NCBI RefSeq assembly: GCF_000732945.1
Contig: NZ_CP008944.1
Location: forward strand, 1,086,553 to 1,150,552
Length of the DNA: 64,000 nt
Source: Corynebacterium atypicum
GTDB taxonomy: Bacteria; Actinomycetota; Actinomycetes; Mycobacteriales; Mycobacteriaceae
Reading direction: 5' to 3'
A program made the position numbers and the translations under genes. Positions 55,066-62,200 of the stretch are shown one piece after another (within the stretch, counting starts at the first letter, position 1; every line of letters starts with the position of its first letter). The notes under the pieces were generated by a model. It made no database searches, had not been told where the DNA came from, and was given only the letters and a program-made list of their open reading frames with translations.

Positions 55066-56148
55066 TTACTTCGCTGCCACCTTTTCCGGCACCGTGGGAT
55101 CCTTCGCGAAGAGGCGCGGGGCCAGCCACAGCGTCACGTACACCAGCGCGACGAGGACGGGCACCTCGACGAGCGGCCCGATGGTGCCGGCCAGGGCCTG
55201 TCCGGAGGTGGCGCCAAAGGTACCGATGGCCACCGCGATGGCCAGCTCGAAGTTGTTGCCGGCCGCGGTGAACGCCACCGATGCAGACTGCGCGTAGTTC
55301 ATCCCCGTCAGTTTCGCCGCGGCCATGCCCAGGGCATACATGGCGAAGAAGTAGGTGATGAGGGGTAGCGCGACTCGGGCGACAGCCCAGGGGTGTTCGA
55401 CGACCTCGTCGCCCTGGAGGGAGAAGAGCAGGACGATCGTGAGGAGCAGTCCGATGAGCGCCAGCGGCGAGATCGCCGGCAGGTATTTTTCCTCGTACCA
55501 CTGGCGGCCCTTCCATTTCTCACCCCACACGCGGGAAAGCACCCCGAGGAGCAGCGGAATTCCTAGGAATACGAGGACGGACCGGAAGATCGCCCAGAAG
55601 GAAAAGTTGGCGCTCGCCATCTCTAGCCCCAGCCAGGAGGGAAGAACCTGCAGGTAGAACCACCCGAGTACCGCGAACATGAGCACTTGAAAGACGGAGT
55701 TTATCGCCACCAGCACGGCCGTGGCCTCGCGATCCGCGCAGGAAAGATCGGACCAGACGAGCACCATCGCGATGCACCGAGCGAAGCCGACGATGATAAG
55801 CCCGGTCCGCAGCTCCGGCTGATCGGGTAGAAAGATCCAGGCGAGAGCGAACATCATAGCCGGGCCGATGATCCAGTTGAGCGTGAGTGAAACGCCCATC
55901 AGCCTGCGATCGGCGGCGATCTCGCCGGCCTTGTCGTAGCGAACCTTGGCCAGCGGCGGGTACATCATCACTAGGAGGCCGAGCGCGATCGGTATGGAGA
56001 CCCCGCCGACGCTCATCGCGCCCAGGGCGTTTTTAACCTGCGGGAGGACCTGACTGATCCCGAGGCCGGCGGCCATCGCCAAAAGGATCCAGACCGGCAG
56101 GTATCGGTCGAGGAAGGACATCTTAAGCTGTGCGGGTCTATCAGGCAT
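55066..56148 (-). CDS. arsB: ACR3-family arsenite efflux transporter
   Basis: ACR3 carriers export arsenite (and sometimes antimonite) by proton exchange. The 360-residue protein has ten membrane segments. The key Cys lies in IIVGFARCIAMVLVWSDLSC (about residues 117-136) and the conserved Glu in GNNFELAIAVAIGTFG (about 298-313). The ATG at 56148 starts MPDRPAQLKMSFLDRYLPVW; an internal ATG at 56121 (MSFLDRYL) is also possible. No arsR or arsC is adjacent. The symbol is used in corynebacteria for ACR3-type exporters; arsB properly names a different family. Confidence 0.93.
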   Translation of the reverse strand: MPDRPAQLKMSFLDRYLPVWILLAMAAGLGISQVLPQVKNALGAMSVGGVSIPIALGLLVMMYPPLAKVRYDKAGEIAADRRLMGVSLTLNWIIGPAMMFALAWIFLPDQPELRTGLIIVGFARCIAMVLVWSDLSCADREATAVLVAINSVFQVLMFAVLGWFYLQVLPSWLGLEMASANFSFWAIFRSVLVFLGIPLLLGVLSRVWGEKWKGRQWYEEKYLPAISPLALIGLLLTIVLLFSLQGDEVVEHPWAVARVALPLITYFFAMYALGMAAAKLTGMNYAQSASVAFTAAGNNFELAIAVAIGTFGATSGQALAGTIGPLVEVPVLVALVYVTLWLAPRLFAKDPTVPEKVAAK

Positions 56149-56252
56149 AACAAGGCCACGGTAGCAACCCCGCCGCGAGGCGCGTCGGGTGGATAGGGTC
56201 TTAAGTTGCCGTGAGCTACGGGCCCCGCCAACGCCACTTCCTGAAATGGCCG

Positions 56253-56266
56253 ATAATGTACATTAT
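56253..56266. promoter_or_regulatory. Perfect 14-bp palindrome between arsB and the phosphoribosyltransferase gene
   Basis: ATAATGTACATTAT is fully symmetrical and is strikingly AT-rich in this genome. It is 105 bp upstream of the arsenite exporter start and 108 bp upstream of the plus-strand gene. It looks like an operator; ArsR or GntR-type repressors are candidates but unproven. The remaining 226-bp gap holds TAAGAT (56363-56368), a -10 for the phosphoribosyltransferase. Confidence 0.6.
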
Positions 56267-56374
56267 GTCATTTTAGATCCGATGGCCCGCCCCCAGCGTT
56301 CCCGCTTCCGGCTCGGACCGTCTGCCTGGGACCCGCATGTACGTTTTGGGTAATCGAACCCCTAAGATAGTTTC

Positions 56375-56860
56375 ATGGCCCAAGAGCGCGAAGACCTTAC
56401 CTACGAATTGTTTGGCACGGCGGTGCGCGAGCTCGCCCAGAATATTCTCGATTCCTACCAGCCGGATCTGATTCTCTCGATCGCCCGCGGCGGGCTGCTC
56501 ATCGGCGGCGCCCTGGGCTACGCGATGGACATCAAAAACGTCTCAGTCATCAACGTCGAGTTCTACACCGGCATCAACGAGCGCCTCGAGCAGCCCGTTA
56601 TGCTGCCGCCGACCCCGAAGGCTGTGGACCTGTCCGGCATGAAAGTCTTGATTGCCGACGACGTCGCCGATACCGGCGAGACCCTCCGCCTGGTCCAGGA
56701 CTACTGCGCGGCCACGGTGCGGGAGTCGCGTACGGCGGTGATCTATAAGAAGCCGCACTCCGTCATCGAACCGGACTATGTGTGGAAGGAAACCGGCCGG
56801 TGGATCAACTTCCCGTGGTCGGTACTTCCTCCGGTCACTTCGACGGTGGAAAAGCCTTAA
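56375..56860 (+). CDS. Purine-type phosphoribosyltransferase
   Basis: The 161-residue protein has the PRPP-binding motif VLIADDVADTGETLRLVQDY (about residues 90-109) and an upstream SIARGGLLIGGALGYAMDIK (about 36-55), which fits a hypoxanthine/xanthine-guanine type PRT (Gpt-like). Substrate preference cannot be read. It is encoded divergently from arsB; TAAGAT (56363-56368) lies 6 nt before the ATG, spacing of a leaderless transcript. Confidence 0.85.
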   Translation: MAQEREDLTYELFGTAVRELAQNILDSYQPDLILSIARGGLLIGGALGYAMDIKNVSVINVEFYTGINERLEQPVMLPPTPKAVDLSGMKVLIADDVADTGETLRLVQDYCAATVRESRTAVIYKKPHSVIEPDYVWKETGRWINFPWSVLPPVTSTVEKP

Positions 56861-56891
56861 TTTTCCACCCTTCCCTGGTACCGTGGACCTA

Positions 56892-56922
56892 GCCCTATTT
56901 TGTCACGGTGATGAAATAGGGC
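56892..56922. terminator. Stem-loop between convergent genes (possible bidirectional terminator)
   Basis: GCCCTATTT and AAATAGGGC (56892-56900, 56914-56922) enclose TCAC-G-GTGA. There is no T-run on either side, so it is a weak terminator or a simple transcript-end barrier. It lies between the phosphoribosyltransferase and the FAD oxidoreductase remnants. Confidence 0.5.
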
Positions 56923-56941
56923 CGCCTGACAACGCGCAACA

Positions 56942-58185
56942 CTAGCCCTCGCCGCCGGGCACGATCTGCCGCTCCAGGTCGGCCTGACCGATCGTGCCGG
57001 CCTTCGTCTTCTCCATCACCTCGACGGCGTCGTCGGTGTGGCCAAAGGTGTTCCACAGCAGCACGCCCTTGACCACGTTCCCATCGAGGTAATAGACCAC
57101 GGCCGCGGCCTTCTCCGAGTTCCGGAACACCCGGACGTCCAGAGACGTAGAGGTCATCCCCACCGCCTCGAAACCGTCGTCGAAAAGATCAGAGAAGAAC
57201 ATCGGCGTATCGGTAAACCGATCGAGGCTGCCGGTCATGTTCTTTCCGGCGATGGAGCCCATTGCGCTGGCGGCCGCCACGTGTTCTACTCGGCGGGTGC
57301 CCAGCAAAGCGTCCGGGAAGGCAGCGATGTCGCCGGCGGCCCAGACGTCCGGGGCGCTCGTCTCCAGCCGGGCGTCCACTTTCACCCCGTCGCCGATAAA
57401 CTCGAGGCCTGCGGCCTGGGCGAGCTCGGTGACGGGCTCGGCACCCAGGGCCAACACCACGACGTCGGCACCCACCTTGAGGTTGTCCCTGCCGTGCACC
57501 ACCGGACGCTGGGGATCCGAGGCGTCGATACTCGTGGCAAAAAATCCGGCATTGAGCTCGATGCCCTTGCCGCCGTAGACCTCCGCGACGTGGGTGGCGA
57601 TTTCATCGGGCAAGAGGTGGTCTAAGAGCTTTTCTCCCGCAAAGCAAACCTTCACCTTGGCGCCCACGGTGTTCAAACTCGCGGCCAGCTCGGCGGCGAT
57701 ATATCCGCCGCCAATCACTGCAACCTCGGTGCCCGCAGCCACGTCGGCGCGCAAGGAAACGTAGTCCTCGGCCGAGCGCAACACATGCACCCGCGGCGAA
57801 TCGTCGGCGCCCGGGATCGTCTTCGCGCGGCTGCCGGTGGCCAGCAGCAGGCGCGAGTACTCGATGGTCTTCTCCCCCGGCCCATCGGCGACCGTGACCT
57901 GGTGTGCGGCCGGGTCGATCGCGGTCACCTCGGCGCGGTTAGCCACGGTGGCGCCGGTCTTCTCGGTGCCGAGGTAGACGTCCGCTATCTCCATGCCCGG
58001 CTTGAGTCACAGGCCCTTCGACAGCGCCGGGCGCGCCCCACCGGCGGATGCTGCGAGGCGTTCAGTATCAACACCTCGGCCTCGGGCGCGGCGCCAAGGA
58101 TGGCCCTAGCCGCCTTGTTGGCCGCGATGCCGCCGCCGACGATCACATGTGAATACTGTGCGTGCAAACTCGAAACATCAGTCAT
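56942..58185 (-). pseudogene. FAD-dependent NAD(P)-disulfide-type oxidoreductase, frameshift plus in-frame stop
   Basis: Two minus-strand frames belong to one flavoprotein. The first (58185 down) has MTDVSSLHAQYSHVIVGGGI then LILNASQHPPVG, with the FAD Rossmann motif. A -1-type shift near 58040 changes to the second frame, which reads RPALSKGL, then a TGA where relatives have Trp (KGLWLKPG), then LKPGMEIADVYLGTEKTGAT. The second frame continues with EVAVIGGGYIAAELAASLNT, WAAGDIAAFPD, and ends at 56942. Two independent lesions argue for true decay rather than one read error. The frame from 57994 (MEIADVYLG) would make an N-terminally truncated protein without the FAD-binding start. Confidence 0.85.
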
Positions 58186-58225
58186 GCCTTAAAAGTATAG
58201 GCGCACTTCCACTGAAGGTCGCGCG

Positions 58226-59041
58226 CTAGCGGCGTTTTCCGTCACTTTCCAGTACCTGATGCAAACGTGTCTCCCGGTCGCCGTCCAGACTCACTCCGAG
58301 TGCCTTCACCACATCGATCGCGGCGTCGATAGTCAGCTTCTCGTGCTCGGTAGGCTCGCCGTCGCGGCGCACGGTGCGCGCGGTGCCCGCGACGGTCACG
58401 TGGCCTTCAGGGGTGTATCGAAGCGCCATCAACATCGAGGAAAACGACCCGAAGCCCGTCTTCAAATACTCGTGCGTGGTGGGCACATCCACCGGCATCA
58501 CGGGCAGATCGTCGATGATGTGCTGGACCGCGCCGTCGCGCACCAGGCGCCAGAAGCGCCCGTCGCGCTCCAGGCAGAACTCTCGCCCGCCTTGGTCCAC
58601 CCTGGCGGATTCGGCGACCTCGAGCGGCCGGCGCACGCTGTAGCCGAAGCCCGGATCGCACAGAAACGTGCGGCCCTCCACGGTGACGAAAAGGCACATG
58701 TGGGAGCGCGAATTGTCCGCGGTGTGCACCCGGCCGAAGCGGCGGGTTACCTGGAAGCCCAGCTGCTCAAGCACGCCAGCCATCAGCGAGGCGTGTTCGA
58801 GGCAGTAACCGCCACGGCGGCGGACCACCACCTGCTCGAAGATGGTTTCGGCGGCCACGCCCGGGTGATCGCCGAGGAGCACGTTCACGCTGGTAAACGG
58901 GAACGTGGACACGTGGGCCTCGTGGAGGCGCGCCAGATAGTCCGCGCTGGGCTCCTCGCGGCTAAGCCCCAGCGCCTCCAGATAGGCCGCGGCGTTGTAG
59001 GCCGAAATGTTCCAGCCAGAGGTACCTGAAGTATCAGTCAT
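58226..59041 (-). CDS. nat: Arylamine N-acetyltransferase
   Basis: NAT moves acetyl from acetyl-CoA to arylamines or hydrazines; in mycobacteria it affects isoniazid and cell-wall lipids. The 271-residue protein has the catalytic triad: Cys in VRRRGGYCLEHASLM (about residue 80), His in NSRSHMCLFVTVEG (about 114) and Asp in TFLCDPGFGYSVRR (about 129). The ATG at 59041 is directly preceded by a 15-bp palindrome. It lies 19 bp after the CFA-like gene and is probably co-transcribed. Confidence 0.93.
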   Translation of the reverse strand: MTDTSGTSGWNISAYNAAAYLEALGLSREEPSADYLARLHEAHVSTFPFTSVNVLLGDHPGVAAETIFEQVVVRRRGGYCLEHASLMAGVLEQLGFQVTRRFGRVHTADNSRSHMCLFVTVEGRTFLCDPGFGYSVRRPLEVAESARVDQGGREFCLERDGRFWRLVRDGAVQHIIDDLPVMPVDVPTTHEYLKTGFGSFSSMLMALRYTPEGHVTVAGTARTVRRDGEPTEHEKLTIDAAIDVVKALGVSLDGDRETRLHQVLESDGKRR

Positions 59042-59044
59042 GCT

Positions 59045-59059
59045 GTCCTACTGTAGGAC
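59045..59059. repeat. Palindrome at the start of nat
   Basis: GTCCTAC-T-GTAGGAC is a perfect 7-1-7 inverted repeat. It fills the 19-bp junction between the CFA-like stop codon (59061) and the nat start (59041). It may be a hairpin affecting coupling or an operator. Confidence 0.6.
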
Positions 59060-59060
59060 G

Positions 59061-60362
59061 TCAGCGCGGCAGGTGCCGGCGCCGGTGCACGGCGGTGAGC
59101 TGTACCATGTCCAGCATCCCCAGGTCAACGAGCGCGCGGCGCAGCGCGGACTGGAACACCCACAGCCGCCGAAATACCGGGTCGAAGCCCTCGGCGGCGG
59201 CGTCGCGGTAGCCGGCGATGAAGGTCTCCTCCGTCAGGCGCAGGGTCTCGCGCCAGTGGGAGCCGAAGTGGACCTCGGAGATCGCGCGCAGATTGGTCGC
59301 GCGGTCGATGATCCGGTAGATCTGCTCCAGCGGCAGGTAGTCGAGCGCGGGCCAGATGTAGGCGCGCAGCGCGTCGAGGGAGCGCCGCGCGACCGGGGTC
59401 AGCGCGTCGGTGGCCACCGCGGTCTGCACCACCAGGCGGCCGGCCGGGGCGAGCAGCCGGTCGAACTGCCGCAGGTAGCGCACCTGGTCGCGGCGCTCGA
59501 GTTGCTCGAGGTGCTCGATCGAGACGATCGCGTCGAAGCGGCCGCGCAGCTCGGTCGGCACCGCTGCCTCGATGAGGGTCAGCCCCACGCTGGCGTCGAG
59601 GCCGGACAGGGTGAGCTGGTCGCGCAGCGCCCGCGCGTAGGCGGCGTCGCCGGTCACGAGGTCGACGGTGGCGTGCGCGTCGACGGCCTGGCCGGCCAGC
59701 AAGGGACTCGTGGCCGGGTGCTCCAGCAGGTGGGTGCCGGTGTGGCAGTCGGCGGCGGCCAGCTGCATCTCGGCGGCGCGCGACTGGGCGTCGGCAAGGT
59801 CCGCGCGCTCGACGCCGACGGGTGCGGAGAACTCGGTGACGTCGACGAAGTACCGGGCGGGCTCCTGGCCGTGCCCGGCGCCGCGGGAGTGCGAGTCCCG
59901 GGCTACGCGCACGCGGGTGGGCACCCCGGAGCTGAACACGCCGGCGTAGAGGCAGCGTTGCTCGCCGGAGCTTAGAGCAATGAGCTCGGCCGGAAGCTCC
60001 CCGCCGTCGTAGGAGCTTGGCTCGACGCCGCTGCGGGGTTTCAGCGCCGGGTTGAAGCCGGCGGCGATGAGCTCGGCCAGCACCCCGGACAGATCCTCGG
60101 CGTCCCACTCGCGGGCCATGAAAGACTCGGCGAAGCCCAGCCAGCCGGCGGCGGCCAGGCGAGCGAACAGCTCCTCGTGGGCGACCACGAGGTCGGGGCC
60201 GACCTCCCCCACCGCTTCCAGCGAGACCCCCGCCTTGGCGCAGACGGCCGCAAAGTGCGCCTCGGCAAGCCGGGCCCCGAGCGCGTACGGCCACCCCGCC
60301 GGCGGCTGCGCGACGCGGGGCCAGGCCTCGGCGTCAATGGGGATGAGATGTTCGCTGGTCAT
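59061..60362 (-). CDS. Cyclopropane-fatty-acyl-phospholipid synthase-type SAM methyltransferase
   Basis: The 433-residue protein has an N-terminal CFA-like domain (LARLAAAGWLGFAESFMARE, about residues 68-87) and a C-terminal SAM Rossmann domain with RGRFDAIVSIEHLEQLERRD (about 274-293) and PAGRLVVQTAVATDAL. The glycine-rich motif I typical of CFA synthases is weak and the usual bicarbonate-binding Cys segment is not obvious, so the reaction may be another lipid methylation. It forms a two-gene unit with nat. The ATG at 60362 gives MTSEHLIPIDAEAWPRVAQP. Confidence 0.78.
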   Translation of the reverse strand: MTSEHLIPIDAEAWPRVAQPPAGWPYALGARLAEAHFAAVCAKAGVSLEAVGEVGPDLVVAHEELFARLAAAGWLGFAESFMAREWDAEDLSGVLAELIAAGFNPALKPRSGVEPSSYDGGELPAELIALSSGEQRCLYAGVFSSGVPTRVRVARDSHSRGAGHGQEPARYFVDVTEFSAPVGVERADLADAQSRAAEMQLAAADCHTGTHLLEHPATSPLLAGQAVDAHATVDLVTGDAAYARALRDQLTLSGLDASVGLTLIEAAVPTELRGRFDAIVSIEHLEQLERRDQVRYLRQFDRLLAPAGRLVVQTAVATDALTPVARRSLDALRAYIWPALDYLPLEQIYRIIDRATNLRAISEVHFGSHWRETLRLTEETFIAGYRDAAAEGFDPVFRRLWVFQSALRRALVDLGMLDMVQLTAVHRRRHLPR

Positions 60363-60505
60363 GAAGCGTTAAGAGTACATTCATTAGCCGCCGCTGCTGG
60401 GATGCCGCGCCGGTAGCCCGCCACATAATTGGATCGGTTTTTCGCGTCGGCCGGGCCGGTCGAGCGCTCGGATGGCCGGCCGCCGGCGTAAGGTAGCCAT
60501 GCCGA

Positions 60506-60572
60506 TCCTTGGTTGCGGGATGCTCGCTCGAGTACTCCCCGGCCGCAGGATCCTTGGTCGAGGAATCCTTGG
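60506..60572 (+). repeat. Three copies of ATCCTTGG upstream of ndh
   Basis: ATCCTTGG occurs at 60506-60513, 60550-60557 and 60565-60572 in the 274-bp gap between the CFA-like gene and ndh. It may be a regulator's half-site. The gap also holds TAAGAT (60586-60591), a plausible ndh -10, and CGAGGAG 11-17 nt before the ndh start. Confidence 0.5.
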
Positions 60573-60636
60573 CCTGGGCCCGGTCTAAGATATATGGTTA
60601 CCCAAAACGCAGATATTTCGAGGAGTTAATTTCGTC

Positions 60637-62037
60637 ATGACGCAGCAGGCCTATCGCCCGGCGGGCGGGCGACACCACGTGGTTATCATCGGTTCCGGAT
60701 TCGGCGGGCTGTTTGCCACCCGCGAGCTCGATGGAGCCAACGTGGACGTGACCCTGATCGACCGCGGCAACCACCACCTCTTCCAGCCGTTGCTGTACCA
60801 GGTGGCCACGGGCATTCTGGCCTCGGGCGAGATCGCCCCGCGGACCCGGCAGATCCTGGCGAAGCAGGACAACGCCTCGGTGGTAGAAGGCGAGGTCGTG
60901 GCCATCGATGTCAAGGCCCAGATCGTGACCACCGAGTTGGGCGACTATTCAAGGACTTACTCCTACGACTCGCTCATCGTCGCGGCTGGCGCCGGGCAGT
61001 CTTACTTTGGCAACGATCACTTCGCGGAGTTCGCGCCCGGGATGAAGTCGATTGATGATGCCCTGGAGATCCGCGCCCGGATCGCCGGCGCATTCGAGCG
61101 CGCGGAGCTGGCCAGCGACCCGGCTGAGCGCGAGAAGCTGCTCACCTTCGTCATCGTGGGCGCCGGTCCTACCGGAGTGGAGCTGGCCGGCCAGCTCGCG
61201 GAGATGGCGCACCGTACGCTCGCCGGGGCGTACCGGAACTTCTCGCCCAGCTCGGCGAAGATCGTGCTTCTCGACGGCGCGCCGCAGGTGCTGCCGCCCT
61301 TTGGCAAGCGACTGGGGCGTAAGGCGCAGCGCACCCTGGAGCGGCTGGGCGTGGAGGTCAAGCTCAACGCGATGGTCACCGATGTGGACGCGAACTCGGT
61401 CACCTACAAGTCGGGCGACGAAGAGTACAAGATCGACAGCTACACCAAGATCTGGTCGGCCGGCGTGGCGGCTTCCCCGCTGGGCAAGCTGGTGGCTGAT
61501 CAGGCCGGCGCGGAGGTTGACCGAGCAGGCCTGGTGCAGGTCAACGACGACCTGACCGTGGGCGACGTGGACAACGTCTTTGTGATCGGCGACATGATGG
61601 GCAAGGACAAGTTGCCGGGCGTGGCCCAGGTAGCGATGCAGGGCGGCGAGTACGCGGCCGAGCAGATCGCGGCCGAGGCGGCCGGGCGGCCGAAGGAGGC
61701 CCGCGAGCCGTTCGAATACTTTGACAAGGGCTCGATGGCGACGGTCTCGCGGTTCTCTGCCGTGGTGAAGATGGGAAACGTCGAGGTCTCCGGGTTCATC
61801 GGGTGGTTCCTCTGGTTGGCGGTGCACGTGATGTACCTGGTGGGCTTCCGCAACCGCTTCGTTGCGGCGTACGCGTGGGGGCTCAACGCGCTTTCGCGCA
61901 AGCGGTGGAACTTGGCGACGACCGCGCAGCAGATGCACGGCCGCACCGGGTTGCGCAAGCTGGCCTCGCTCTTTGAGAACGATGACGACGCGAGCGTCCC
62001 GATCGAGGTGCGCGACTGGCGGCACAACCCCCGCTAG
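60637..62037 (+). CDS. ndh: Type II NADH dehydrogenase
   Basis: Ndh-2 oxidises NADH and reduces menaquinone without pumping protons, the main NADH entry in corynebacteria. The 466-residue protein has the FAD motif HHVVIIGSGFGGLFATREL (about 13-31), a second Rossmann motif FVIVGAGPTGVELAGQLAEM (about 171-190), a WSAGVAASPLG segment and VFVIGDMMGK, plus a C-terminal amphipathic membrane region FIGWFLWLAVHVMYLVGFRN. The ATG at 60637 follows CGAGGAG. Confidence 0.96.
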   Translation: MTQQAYRPAGGRHHVVIIGSGFGGLFATRELDGANVDVTLIDRGNHHLFQPLLYQVATGILASGEIAPRTRQILAKQDNASVVEGEVVAIDVKAQIVTTELGDYSRTYSYDSLIVAAGAGQSYFGNDHFAEFAPGMKSIDDALEIRARIAGAFERAELASDPAEREKLLTFVIVGAGPTGVELAGQLAEMAHRTLAGAYRNFSPSSAKIVLLDGAPQVLPPFGKRLGRKAQRTLERLGVEVKLNAMVTDVDANSVTYKSGDEEYKIDSYTKIWSAGVAASPLGKLVADQAGAEVDRAGLVQVNDDLTVGDVDNVFVIGDMMGKDKLPGVAQVAMQGGEYAAEQIAAEAAGRPKEAREPFEYFDKGSMATVSRFSAVVKMGNVEVSGFIGWFLWLAVHVMYLVGFRNRFVAAYAWGLNALSRKRWNLATTAQQMHGRTGLRKLASLFENDDDASVPIEVRDWRHNPR

Positions 62038-62078
62038 GCCTGCTAGGCTGGCGGGGCGAACTGAACTACATGCAAGAC

Positions 62079-62191
62079 AACGGGGTGCCCGCTGGTGTGC
62101 GCACTGTGCTTTTTGCCCAATGCGTTAGCTCAACCGGCGTGCTGAGACAACACCCGTCGAACCTGCTCTAGCTAGAACTAGCGAAGGGATT
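62079..62191 (+). ncRNA. TPP (thi-box) riboswitch upstream of thiD-tenA
   Basis: The leader contains the conserved thi-box parts in order: ACGGGGTGCCC near the 5' end (about 62080-62090), GCTGAGA with ACACCCGTCGAACCTG (62141-62165) and TAGCGAAGGGA (62179-62189). These match the thiamine pyrophosphate sensor and its pairings. The last helix includes the GAAGGGA that is also the ribosome site, 11 nt before the ATG, so TPP binding probably blocks translation. Confidence 0.93.
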
Positions 62192-62200
62192 TGTCAGCCA

